NCBI GenBank assembly: GCA_003500955.1
Contig: DNQP01000190.1
Span: 1-20,241 of the forward strand
Length of the DNA: 20,241 nt
Reading direction: 5' to 3'
Origin: Curvibacter sp.
GTDB lineage: Bacteria > Pseudomonadota > Gammaproteobacteria > Burkholderiales > Burkholderiaceae_C
Part shown: positions 10,238 through 19,449 of the stretch, piece by piece
Position numbering within the stretch: the first letter of the stretch is position 1
Layout of the letters: each line of letters opens with the position of its first letter
The notes under the pieces: generated by a model
What the model was told of the DNA's origin: nothing
What the model saw: only the letters and a program-made list of their open reading frames with translations
Databases searched by the model: none
Position numbers and translations under genes: made by a program

Positions 10238-11632
10238 CTATTGCTGCGGCGCTTCGCGCAGCTCCACATAGGCGCGCGCGCGCACGTCACGCACCCAGTT
10301 CTCGTAGGCCTCGGCCGTCTTGCGTTCGCGCAGCATGCCACGCACGAGTTCGCGCTGCTCACGCTCGCTCAGCGTGGCATTGCGACGCTCGATCAGCTGA
10401 ATCAGGTGCACGCCGAAGCGGGAGATCAGCGGTTGGCTGATCTGCCCGGGCGCGAGCTGGTCCATGACGCGCTCGAACTCGGGCACGAACATGCCAGGGT
10501 TGGCCCAACCCAGATCACCACCCTGGGCCGCGCTGCCGTCCTGTGAGTTCTGACGCGCCAGGGTGGCGAAGTCGGTCTCGCCGCTGACGATGCGACGACG
10601 GAAGTCGTTGAGCTTGTCGCGCGCCTGGGCCTCGCTGAGCTGGGTGCCGGGCACCAGCAGGATGTGGCGGGCCCGGCTCTGGGTGACGGTCGTCGGCGGC
10701 AGGCCGGGCTGGCGCCGCTCGATCAGCTTGAGCACGTGAAAGCCGGCGCCGGAACGTACCAGACCGGCCACGCCCCCCGGCGCCAGGGTGCGCACGGCGT
10801 CGGTGAAGAGCCCGGGATAGCGATCCGCAGGCCGCAGGCCGAGCTGGCCGCCGTTGCTGCGGTCCGGTGCATCGGAAAACTCGCGCGCCAGCGCGGCGAA
10901 GTCTTCGCCGCGGCGTGCGCGCTGCAGGGCCTGCTCGGCCCTGGCCTGCCGCTCTTTCTGCTGCGCCTCGTCGGCGTTCTCAGGCACGACCACGAGAATC
11001 TGGGCGATGTGGATGAGCTGTCGCGTCGGATCGCCGGCCTGCTGTTGCTGTTCGGCCAGGTACTGGTCCACTTCCACGTCACTCACACGCACCCGCGATT
11101 CGACCTCGCGCTCGCGCAAGCGCGTCAGCAGCAGCTGGTCACTGAGCTGCTCGCGAAAGCTGGCGTAGGCGATTCCCTCGCGCTGCAGCTGTTGCCGCAG
11201 CTGCTCCACGCTCAGCTGGTTCTGGCTCGCCACGGACTGCTCGGCCTGATCGATCGAGGGCTCGTCGACCTTGATGCCGCTGTCCTTGGCGAGCTGAAGC
11301 TGGGCCCGGTCATCGATAAGCTGGTTGAGCACCTGGCGCGCGATCTCGCGCGGATCCGGCTGGGACTGGCGCTGTGCCGCCAGCTGGCGACGGATGCGCT
11401 CGACCTGGGCCATCACCTGCTGATTGGTGATGGGCTCGGCATTCACGACGGCCACAATGAAGTCGGCCGAGCGCACACCCGAAACCACCGGCTCCGACAG
11501 CGCGGGGCTCACGGGCGCAGGCCCGGGTAGCGTCGCCGCGGACGCAGCCGGCCCACGCAAGCCCTGGGCCCATGACGGAGCAGCGACCACCAGGATGGCC
11601 AGCAGAAATGCCGTGAAGCGAGTAACAGTCAT
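10238..11632 (-). CDS. surA: Periplasmic chaperone and peptidyl-prolyl isomerase SurA
   Basis: A 464-residue outer-membrane-protein chaperone. Residues 1-22 are a signal peptide (core FTAFLLAILVVAA, cleavage after SWA). The SurA N-terminal domain spans about 56-180 (DFIVAVVNAEPITNQQV, LIDDRAQLQLAKDSGI). The first parvulin domain is about 205-306 and the second about 316-420 (SRARHILLV, GGDLGWANPGMFVPEF). A C-terminal helix rich in charged residues completes the chaperone module. SurA escorts beta-barrel proteins, LptD included, to the BAM complex, so its place right after lptD makes functional sense. The ATG at 11632-11630 comes 3 nt after the lptD stop with no clear ribosome site, implying coupled translation. 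A low-complexity linker (about 23-52) follows the signal peptide. Confidence 0.96.
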   Translation of the reverse strand: MTVTRFTAFLLAILVVAAPSWAQGLRGPAASAATLPGPAPVSPALSEPVVSGVRSADFIVAVVNAEPITNQQVMAQVERIRRQLAAQRQSQPDPREIARQVLNQLIDDRAQLQLAKDSGIKVDEPSIDQAEQSVASQNQLSVEQLRQQLQREGIAYASFREQLSDQLLLTRLREREVESRVRVSDVEVDQYLAEQQQQAGDPTRQLIHIAQILVVVPENADEAQQKERQARAEQALQRARRGEDFAALAREFSDAPDRSNGGQLGLRPADRYPGLFTDAVRTLAPGGVAGLVRSGAGFHVLKLIERRQPGLPPTTVTQSRARHILLVPGTQLSEAQARDKLNDFRRRIVSGETDFATLARQNSQDGSAAQGGDLGWANPGMFVPEFERVMDQLAPGQISQPLISRFGVHLIQLIERRNATLSEREQRELVRGMLRERKTAEAYENWVRDVRARAYVELREAPQQ

Positions 11633-11635
11633 GGG

Positions 11636-14026
11636 TCAATCGTAGTTGCTGAAACGGCTGGGCGCCGTCACCTGCTGGCGCAGGAATTGGTAACGCGGGA
11701 TATTCCTCTGCAGGGACTGCAGCGGGTCGATGCCCACGCGCGAAAAGCCCACCAGCTCGAGCTGGAACATGATGCGGCGCGTGGTCGTGACCAAGCCGGT
11801 CTGCAGCCGTTCGAGCACGATGCGGCCCAACCAGCAGCCCGCATCGTATTCGAAGCCGATGATGGAGTCGACCAGCTTGTTCTCCTGCATGCTGTAGTTC
11901 AGGCGTCCGACGCTGTACCAGCGCCCGGGGCCCTGGCCCTGGCCACGGCCCAGATCCTGGCCCTTGTCGCCCCAGAGGTCGTTGATCGGCCATTGCCAGC
12001 CGATGTCGACCAGTTCGCTGAGGTTACGCTGGTAGCGGTAGGCCACGTTGACCACGCGGTAGTTGCTGGGGTTGTAGCGCATGCTGACCGTGGAACGCTC
12101 GGACTCACCGGTCTTCTGGTTGTACTGCACCGTGCTGTCCAGATACCAGCGCGGATCGATGGTCAGGCCGGCACCCAGCAAGATGTCGCTCACGCCCTTG
12201 GGCGAGGCTGTCCCTCCCGGCAGGGTGACGCGCTGGTCCTCGAAACGCAGGCGCTGTGCGATGCCCAGGCGCAGGACCTCGGCACCGGTCTCGGCGTCGA
12301 GCAGCCTTGTGGACAGGCCACCGGTCAGCAGATTGTTGTCGGCGATGCGGTCGTTGCCGACGAAGGCGTTTTCGCTGTAGATGCTCGCAAAGTTGAAGTC
12401 CAGCGCGCCCGAGTCGTAGTTGGGCAGGTAGTTCTGGTTGACATAGGGTGTGTAGACATAGAACAGACGCGGCTCCAGGGTCTGGCGAAAGCTGCCGCTG
12501 AAGTAGCTGGCGTCGCGCTCGAAGACCAGCCCCGTGTCCAGGCTGTAGGTCGGCACGGTACGCCCGGCCTGGCGCTGGCCGCTGGACAGGGCCGCATCGA
12601 AGTTGTAGTTGACCGAGTGGAGGGACATGCGCGGGATGATGAAACCGGCGGAACCCAGCAGGGGATAGCTCAGCTGGCCCTTCATCACCGTGCGCTGGGC
12701 ATTGGGCTGGCCGGTCAGCGCGGAGTTGGCCTGAAAGTCGGTGTAGTCGGCCTCCAACCCCACGTCGAAACCACCGGCGTAGGGCTGGGTATAACGCGCC
12801 ACGAGCTGGGGCAGGCGGTTGTAAGGCGGCACGATGGGCGCCGACGGATCCTGCAAGGTCTGCCATTGCACTGTGCGCAAGGTGGCAGAGTAGGGCCCGC
12901 GGTTCCAGTTCAAACCGACGTCGTTGGCCAGCAGGCGCTGGGTCAAGGATGGCGTCGCACGTGGAAAGTCGCGCCAGTAATTGTCGTCGCTGACGCGGTT
13001 GAGGTTGAGGTTGAGGCCCAAGGCACCCCAGGATACGTCCGAAATACGGCCCATGTGCTGGAAAGACCGGCCCCAGCGATCCCGGTCGCGCAGCTTGTCC
13101 GAAGGCATGTAGTCCGCGCGCAGCTGTCCCGTATAGCCGGCTTCCAGGTAACGGAACTGCCCGCCGTAGTTGATGCCGCGCGCACTCATGACCGTGGGGT
13201 AGAAGGTGGCGTCGCGGTTCGGTGCGATGTTCCAGTAGTAGGGCGTGGTGATCGACGTACCGCTGATGTTGTCAGCACTGAAGGTCGGCGAGAGAAAACC
13301 CGACTTGCGCTTCTCGGTCAGCGGGAAGCTCATGGACGACAAGCCCAGCACCGGCACGTCCTGGAAGCGTACGGTCACGTCCTCGGCCTCGGCCGTCTCC
13401 TCCTCGCTGTCCAGGCGCAGCGTGGCCGCGCGCAGCAGCCAGGCCGGCACCCAGTCGGGGCCGGGTTCGCGCTGGCAAGTCGTGAAGGTGGCGTTGCGGA
13501 CCACGGCACGCTTGTCATCGAGAAAGTCGATGCGCTCGGCCTCACCGTGCGCATCGTTGGACAAGAGGCGGTAACGGGCCTGGTCGAAAAAGCCCTCGAA
13601 GGCGTCGATGCGCAGGTCGAGCGCCGGGCCCTCGAAGACATTGCCCGCCTGGTTCACACGGACATCGCCACGCGCGCGCGCCAGATCGCGGGCCTGGTCG
13701 TACTCCAGACGATCCGCGCGGATCACCAGATCGGCACGCCGGAACTCCACGCCCCCTTCGAGCACGATTTCCGTGTCACTCTCGGCCGCCAGACGTTCGC
13801 CGTACACATAGGTCGGAGACACCATGCGCTGTTGCGGGCTCAGGTTCTCGGTCAAGCGCGGGCTGATGCGCAGCCGCAGCGGCTCGGTGCCCGCCTCTTG
13901 CGCCTGCAGGGCGGAGCTGTGCCACAGTGCGCAGGCCAGCAGGGCCAAAGGGTTGAGGACGGGACGAAAAAGACGGGGCAAAGCGGGCGGTCCGAGGAGA
14001 CGGGGTTTGTAGAATGGATTATCCAT
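11636..14026 (-). CDS. lptD: LPS-assembly protein LptD
   Basis: A 796-residue outer-membrane beta barrel that, with LptE, inserts lipopolysaccharide into the outer leaflet. From the ATG at 14026 it has a 43-residue signal region (core NPLALLACALW, cleavage near ALQAQ). The LptA-like periplasmic domain (about 70-190: VLEGGVEFRRADLVIRADRL, GNVFEGPALDLRIDAFEG) follows, then the LptD barrel (about 240-796: KRKSGFLSPTFS, YYWNIAPNRDATFYP). Only two cysteines remain in the mature protein, Cys184 (FTTCQ) and Cys731 (AGCW), enough for one inter-domain disulfide. In-frame ATGs upstream at 14050 and 14113 lie inside amgK and would push the signal peptide inward, so 14026 is preferred. It heads lptD-surA-rsmA. 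The start codon overlaps that of amgK. Confidence 0.94.
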   Translation of the reverse strand: MDNPFYKPRLLGPPALPRLFRPVLNPLALLACALWHSSALQAQEAGTEPLRLRISPRLTENLSPQQRMVSPTYVYGERLAAESDTEIVLEGGVEFRRADLVIRADRLEYDQARDLARARGDVRVNQAGNVFEGPALDLRIDAFEGFFDQARYRLLSNDAHGEAERIDFLDDKRAVVRNATFTTCQREPGPDWVPAWLLRAATLRLDSEEETAEAEDVTVRFQDVPVLGLSSMSFPLTEKRKSGFLSPTFSADNISGTSITTPYYWNIAPNRDATFYPTVMSARGINYGGQFRYLEAGYTGQLRADYMPSDKLRDRDRWGRSFQHMGRISDVSWGALGLNLNLNRVSDDNYWRDFPRATPSLTQRLLANDVGLNWNRGPYSATLRTVQWQTLQDPSAPIVPPYNRLPQLVARYTQPYAGGFDVGLEADYTDFQANSALTGQPNAQRTVMKGQLSYPLLGSAGFIIPRMSLHSVNYNFDAALSSGQRQAGRTVPTYSLDTGLVFERDASYFSGSFRQTLEPRLFYVYTPYVNQNYLPNYDSGALDFNFASIYSENAFVGNDRIADNNLLTGGLSTRLLDAETGAEVLRLGIAQRLRFEDQRVTLPGGTASPKGVSDILLGAGLTIDPRWYLDSTVQYNQKTGESERSTVSMRYNPSNYRVVNVAYRYQRNLSELVDIGWQWPINDLWGDKGQDLGRGQGQGPGRWYSVGRLNYSMQENKLVDSIIGFEYDAGCWLGRIVLERLQTGLVTTTRRIMFQLELVGFSRVGIDPLQSLQRNIPRYQFLRQQVTAPSRFSNYD
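14010..14015 (+). promoter_or_regulatory. Possible -10 box just before amgK
   Basis: TAGAAT matches the -10 consensus at 5 of 6 positions and ends 9 bp before the amgK ATG. The implied start of transcription is near 14022, leaving a leader of about 3 nt. It lies inside the lptD signal-peptide codons. No clear -35 box is present and no ribosome site precedes the ATG, which fits a leaderless message. Confidence 0.35.
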
Positions 14027-15095
14027 GAGCGCCCCCACATCCAGCCCCATCACCTGGGCCAGCCCCGAGCGCGCGACCGCCTTCCAGCACTGGCTGGACG
14101 GGCTGTCGGCCACCCAGCAGCTGCAGCCCCAGACCCTGCGTCCAGCCTCGGCCGACGCAAGCTTTCGCCGCTACTTCCGCATCGATGCGGCTGGCGGCTC
14201 CCGCATCATCATGGACGCGCCGCCCGACAAGGAAAACTGCCGCCCCTTCGTGCAGGTCGCCCAGCTGATGGCCCAGGCCGGCCTGCATGTGCCCGAGGTG
14301 CTGGACTGGGACGAGACCGGGGGTTTCATGCTGCTGTCCGACCTCGGCGGCCAGACCATGATGCAGGTGATTGACCAAGACCGGGCGGCGGCCAACCTGC
14401 CGCTCTACCTGCGTGCCGTGGACGCACTCGTGGCCTGGCAGCAGGCCTCCCGTCCGGATGTGCTGCCGCCCTACGACACGGCGCTGTTGCGGCGCGAACT
14501 CGAACTGTTCCCCGAGTGGTACCTGGCCCGCCACCGTGGGGTGGTCGTCGAAGGCAAGTTGCGCGAAACCCTGGACCGGATGTTCGAGCTCATCATCGAA
14601 CGCAACCTGGCCTGGCCCGCGGTCTATGTGCACCGCGATTTCATGCCGCGCAACCTGATGATTCCCGGTGACAGCGCGGAGACCCGCCTGGGCGTGCTGG
14701 ATTTCCAGGACGCGGTCCATGGCCCCATCACCTACGACATCGCCAGCCTGATGCGCGACGCCTTCCTCTCCTGGGAGGAGGACTTCGTGCTCGACGTCAC
14801 CATCCGCTACTGGCAGCAAGCCCGCAAAGCCGGCCTGCCCGTGGGCGAGGATTTCGGCGAGTTCTACAAGGGCGTCGAATGGATGGGCCTGCAGCGCCAC
14901 CTCAAGGTGGCCGGCATCTTCGCGCGGCTCACGCTGCGCGACGGCAAGCCGCAGTACCTGGCCGACGCGCCGCGCTTCATCGCCTACATCCGGGCCACCT
15001 GCGCGCGCTACATCGAGCTCAAGCCGCTGCTGCGCTTGGTGGACGAGGTCGAGGGCATCACCGAGGTCAGTGGCTACGCCTACGGACGCGTCTGA
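14025..15095 (+). CDS. amgK: N-acetylmuramate/N-acetylglucosamine anomeric kinase (AmgK type)
   Basis: A 356-residue aminoglycoside-phosphotransferase-fold sugar kinase. Family hallmarks are ADASFRRYFR (43-52), MDAPPDKENCRPF (63-75), the catalytic loop HRDFMPRNLM (His203, Asp205, Asn210) and the metal-binding LDFQDAVHGP (Asp226 onward). AmgK phosphorylates the anomeric carbon of recycled MurNAc or GlcNAc; MurU then adds uridylyl. Its position divergent from lptD is the same as in Pseudomonas, but the following gene is rsmE instead of murU, which here sits at 3121. No Shine-Dalgarno site is visible, and a -10-like box lies just upstream. rsmE begins 5 nt after the stop. The fold and the ENCRPF and DFQDA motifs make the family firm; sugar specificity is inferred. 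Confidence 0.9.
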   Translation: MSAPTSSPITWASPERATAFQHWLDGLSATQQLQPQTLRPASADASFRRYFRIDAAGGSRIIMDAPPDKENCRPFVQVAQLMAQAGLHVPEVLDWDETGGFMLLSDLGGQTMMQVIDQDRAAANLPLYLRAVDALVAWQQASRPDVLPPYDTALLRRELELFPEWYLARHRGVVVEGKLRETLDRMFELIIERNLAWPAVYVHRDFMPRNLMIPGDSAETRLGVLDFQDAVHGPITYDIASLMRDAFLSWEEDFVLDVTIRYWQQARKAGLPVGEDFGEFYKGVEWMGLQRHLKVAGIFARLTLRDGKPQYLADAPRFIAYIRATCARYIELKPLLRLVDEVEGITEVSGYAYGRV

Positions 15096-15100
15096 ACGCG

Positions 15101-15814
15101 ATGCCGCGCTTTCACTGCCCCGTTTCCCTGTCCGTGGGCACCACGCTCACGCTGCCGTCGGGCGCCGCACGCCATGTCCAGGTCCTGCGCCTGCAGCCTG
15201 GCGACACGATCACGCTCTTCAACGGCGAGGGCGGCGAGTGCGAGGCCACCATCACGCGCATGGGCCGCAGCGAGGTGGAGGCACAGATCGTGGCGCACAT
15301 GGCGTTCGAACGCGAGACGGCGCGCGCCGTGCACCTGGCCCTGGGCGTACCGGCCAACGAGCGCATGGACTGGCTGGTCGAGAAGGCCGCAGAACTGGGC
15401 GCCGCCAGCCTGCAGCCCCTGCAGATGGAGCGCAGTGTGCTGCGCCTGAGTGGCGAGCGCGCCGAGAAGAAGCGCCAGCACTGGCAGGCCATCGCCGTGG
15501 CCGCCTGTGAGCAATGCGGTCGCAATCGCGTGCCGCCTGTGCCGGCCCTGCAAAGCCTGCCGGCCTGGTTGGGCAGCGAATTACCGCGCCAACGTCTGCT
15601 GCTCTCGCTGGCGGCCGATAGCGCGCCGCTGGCGCAGCAACGCGACCGGCTCGATGACGGCCCCGTACTTTTCCTTTCGGGTCCCGAAGGCGGGCTCAGT
15701 CCGGCCGAGGAGCAGGCTGCCCGCGCGGCGGGTTTTGTGCCCGTGAGCCTGGGGCCGCGCACCCTGCGCGCCGAGACCGCGCCCCTGGCCGCCCTGGCCG
15801 CGCTCACCCTCTGA
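15101..15814 (+). CDS. rsmE: 16S rRNA (uracil1498-N3)-methyltransferase
   Basis: A 237-residue SPOUT-class methyltransferase that makes m3U1498 in 16S rRNA. The N-terminal PUA-like RNA-binding domain (1-70) begins MPRFHC and contains AARHVQVLRLQPGDTITLF. The C-terminal trefoil-knot domain has EKAAELG (94-100), EQCGR (137-141), the SAM-binding FLSGPEGGLS (191-200) and LGPRTLRAETAPLAAL (217-232). The length fits the family (about 240). The ATG at 15101 was chosen because MPRF is the usual start; it follows amgK by 5 nt without a separate ribosome site, so translation is likely coupled. An MFS gene follows 10 nt after the stop, so the three probably share a transcript. Confidence 0.95.
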   Translation: MPRFHCPVSLSVGTTLTLPSGAARHVQVLRLQPGDTITLFNGEGGECEATITRMGRSEVEAQIVAHMAFERETARAVHLALGVPANERMDWLVEKAAELGAASLQPLQMERSVLRLSGERAEKKRQHWQAIAVAACEQCGRNRVPPVPALQSLPAWLGSELPRQRLLLSLAADSAPLAQQRDRLDDGPVLFLSGPEGGLSPAEEQAARAAGFVPVSLGPRTLRAETAPLAALAALTL

Positions 15815-15824
15815 AGCAGCCACC

Positions 15825-16997
15825 ATGAACGCTCGTCTTGCCTTGCTGGCCGTCTGCCAGGGCCTGTTCTTCACCAACAACATCGTCTTCATCGCCATCA
15901 ACGGCCTCGTAGGCCTGGCGCTTGCGCCCAAGGGCTGGATGGCCACGCTGCCGGTCATGGGTTATGTGGTCGGTGGCGCGCTGAGCACCGGCCTGGTGGC
16001 ACGCAGCCAGGCACGCTGGGGCCGGCAGGCCTCGTTCCAGATCGGCCTGCTGGTCGCGCTGGGCTCGGCCCTGCTGTGCGCCTATGCGGCCTGGAGCCGC
16101 AATTTCTGGCTGCTGATCACGGCCACCGTCATCGCGGGCTACTACAGCGCCAACGGCCAGCTCTACCGCTTCGCGGCCGCCGAGCTTGTCGTGCCCGCCT
16201 ACCGCGAGAAGGCCGTCTCCCTGGTACTGGCGGGCGGCCTGATCGGTGCCATCGCCGGGCCGAACCTGGCCATCTACACCCGCAATCTGTTGGGCGTGCC
16301 CTTCGCTGGCGCCTATCTGTCCCTGTCCATCGTGGCCCTGCTGGGTTTGCTGCTCATGGCTTTCGTGACCTTCCCGCCTGTGCCCAAGCCGGCCGCCGGC
16401 GCACCCTTGGGGCGCCCGATCTGGGAGATCGCCCGCCAGCCCCTGTTCTTCGTGGCCGCCGTGGGCGCCTCGCTGGGCTTCGGGGTCATGAACCTGTTGA
16501 TGGCCGCCACCCCGCTGGCCATGCAGGTCTGCGGCTTCCCCTTCGACGACGCGGCGCTGGTGCTCGAGTGGCATGTGATCGGCATGTTCGCGCCCGGCTT
16601 CTTCACCGGCCATCTGATCAAGCGATACGGCACCCTGAGCATCATGGGCGTGGGCGTGCTGCTCAACGTCCTCTGCATCGCTGTCGCGCTGAGCGGGGTG
16701 GACCTGCACCAATTCCTGATCGCGCTCTTCCTGCTCGGCGTCGGCTGGAACTTCCTCTTCACGGGCAGCACCACGCTCGCCCTGCAGGCCTACCGGCCCG
16801 AAGAGAAGGACCGGGCCCAGGCGGCCATCAACTTCGTGGTGTTTGCCGTGATGGCGCTGACTTCCTTCGCCTCGGGCGCGCTGGTCACCACCCAGGGCTG
16901 GTGGTGGCTCAACGTCGGCTCGCTGCTGCCGGTGGCCTTGACCGGCCTGGCCCTGCTCTGGCTGGCCTGGCGGCGCCAGGGCGCCCGCCCCGCCTGA
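15825..16997 (+). CDS. MFS transporter, substrate unknown
   Basis: A 390-residue, strongly hydrophobic protein with about 12 predicted membrane helices and a short N-terminus leading straight into helix 1 (LALLAVCQGLFFTNN). A weak A-like motif, ARSQARWGRQASFQ, follows helix 2. The central loop (about 180-205, PPVPKPAAGAPLGRPIWEIA) divides two six-helix halves, and RPEEKDRAQAAINF marks a conserved cytoplasmic loop in the second half. This is the layout of a major facilitator permease. I do not recognise the subfamily or the substrate. The ATG at 15825 lies 10 nt after rsmE without a convincing ribosome site. It may be the last gene of amgK-rsmE-MFS and ends 6 bp from the convergent hydrolase gene. 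Confidence 0.85.
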   Translation: MNARLALLAVCQGLFFTNNIVFIAINGLVGLALAPKGWMATLPVMGYVVGGALSTGLVARSQARWGRQASFQIGLLVALGSALLCAYAAWSRNFWLLITATVIAGYYSANGQLYRFAAAELVVPAYREKAVSLVLAGGLIGAIAGPNLAIYTRNLLGVPFAGAYLSLSIVALLGLLLMAFVTFPPVPKPAAGAPLGRPIWEIARQPLFFVAAVGASLGFGVMNLLMAATPLAMQVCGFPFDDAALVLEWHVIGMFAPGFFTGHLIKRYGTLSIMGVGVLLNVLCIAVALSGVDLHQFLIALFLLGVGWNFLFTGSTTLALQAYRPEEKDRAQAAINFVVFAVMALTSFASGALVTTQGWWWLNVGSLLPVALTGLALLWLAWRRQGARPA

Positions 16998-17009
16998 GGC
17001 CGTTCAGGC
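16992..17009. repeat. Small inverted repeat across two convergent stop codons
   Basis: GCCTGA (16992-16997) and TCAGGC (17004-17009) are inverted copies around GGCCGT. Each arm is an alanine codon followed by the TGA stop of the gene on its strand. A 6-bp stem without a T-run is at most a weak bidirectional terminator, and it may be chance. Confidence 0.3.
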
Positions 17010-17879
17010 AAACCAGCGATCCAGCCAGGCCTGCAGCCGGACGTAGACGGGTTCGCGCGCGAGTTCGTTGAAGATCTCGTGATAGAGCTCGGTGTAGCAG
17101 TGCGCTTCGACAACCCGTGCCGGCGCCGCCTGGGCAAAGGCGGCGCTGCCACGCGGGCTGACCAGCTTGTCCTGGCCGGCGTACATCAGCAGGGTCGGCA
17201 CCTCCCAGCGCGGTGCGGCTGCCAACACCTGGGGCCCGGTGTCGGCGATGTAGCGCGCGAGCCGGCCGGAGATGCGGTCGTGGATGAGCTTGTCCTGCTG
17301 GTAGGCGCGCACCACCTGCGGATCATGTGAAATCCACCTCGGGTCCAGCCCATTGCCCACGCACAGATTGGGCGCCACAGCCGGCAGGACGGCGAGCAGC
17401 AGTTTCTGCACCGCGTTGAGCCCGGGATCGAGCGCTGGCGAGGACAGCACGAGGCCGTCGACGCGCCCCAGCTGGCGCGCCACCAGATGCGCGGCCACCA
17501 GCCCGCCCATGCTGTGGCCCAGCACGATCAGCGGTGTGCCGGCGTCGAGACGGCGGCGCGTGCTGCCCAGCACGTCGGCCAGGTCTTCGACCAAGCGCTG
17601 GTCCGAGGGCAGGCCGCCACGCACGCCGCCTGATTCACCATGGCCGTAATGGTCGTAGCCGCGCACGGCAAAGCCCCAGTCATTGAGTCGACGCGCGAGT
17701 TCGTCATAGCGGCCTGCATGTTCGCCCAGACCGTGCACGACGAGCACCACACCGCGCAGGCGGGTGCCGGGATCGAGCGGCCAGTCCTGGATGGCCAGGT
17801 TGTCGCCATCGGAGGCGACGTAGGTGGTCAGCGTGGATTCCTGCATGATTTTTTTGATCCGCACCGCATCCTGTGACAT
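17004..17879 (-). CDS. Alpha/beta hydrolase, monoacylglycerol lipase/lysophospholipase-like
   Basis: A 291-residue serine hydrolase of the alpha/beta fold. The oxyanion motif VVHGLGEHAGRY (48-58) and RGYDHYGHGESGG (73-85) are typical of the monoglyceride lipase/PldB-like group. The nucleophile is Ser123 in GHSMGG, the acid Asp237 in YAGQDKLV, and the base His267 in ELYHEIFNE, so the triad is complete. It probably cleaves a fatty acid or other acyl ester from a small lipid in the cytoplasm, with no signal peptide seen. Two starts are possible: ATG 17879 (used here) or ATG 17846, which removes 11 residues; neither has a clear ribosome site, and the shorter form MQESTLTTYVAS looks more family-like. 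It follows the M20 peptidase gene by 15 nt. Confidence 0.88.
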   Translation of the reverse strand: MSQDAVRIKKIMQESTLTTYVASDGDNLAIQDWPLDPGTRLRGVVLVVHGLGEHAGRYDELARRLNDWGFAVRGYDHYGHGESGGVRGGLPSDQRLVEDLADVLGSTRRRLDAGTPLIVLGHSMGGLVAAHLVARQLGRVDGLVLSSPALDPGLNAVQKLLLAVLPAVAPNLCVGNGLDPRWISHDPQVVRAYQQDKLIHDRISGRLARYIADTGPQVLAAAPRWEVPTLLMYAGQDKLVSPRGSAAFAQAAPARVVEAHCYTELYHEIFNELAREPVYVRLQAWLDRWFA

Positions 17880-17894
17880 GAGTGTGAGCAGACC

Positions 17895-19370
<1,476 letters not shown>

Positions 19371-19407
19371 GGGCAGGCTCCTGGCGGGGCGGCGGTGGCC
19401 GCGCCGC

Positions 19408-19414
19408 TATATTA
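19408..19414. promoter_or_regulatory. AT-rich patch, likely divergent -10 region
   Basis: TATATTA is the only AT-rich patch in the 79-bp spacer between the M20 gene and the MHS transporter. On the plus strand TATATT matches the -10 consensus at 5 of 6 positions, without a visible -35. On the minus strand TAATAT (4 of 6) is preceded at 17 bp by TTGGGG (3 of 6). If both are used, the divergent promoters would share the same base pairs and compete. Confidence 0.3.
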
Positions 19415-19449
19415 GGCGATTGCCCACAGGACCCCAACCGGAGCCCCTC

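Noticed and set aside
11687..14374. An 895-codon open frame antisense to lptD that extends into amgK
   Set aside because: Composition is that of a complementary-strand shadow, and it runs through two well-supported genes. No motif or ribosome site supports it.
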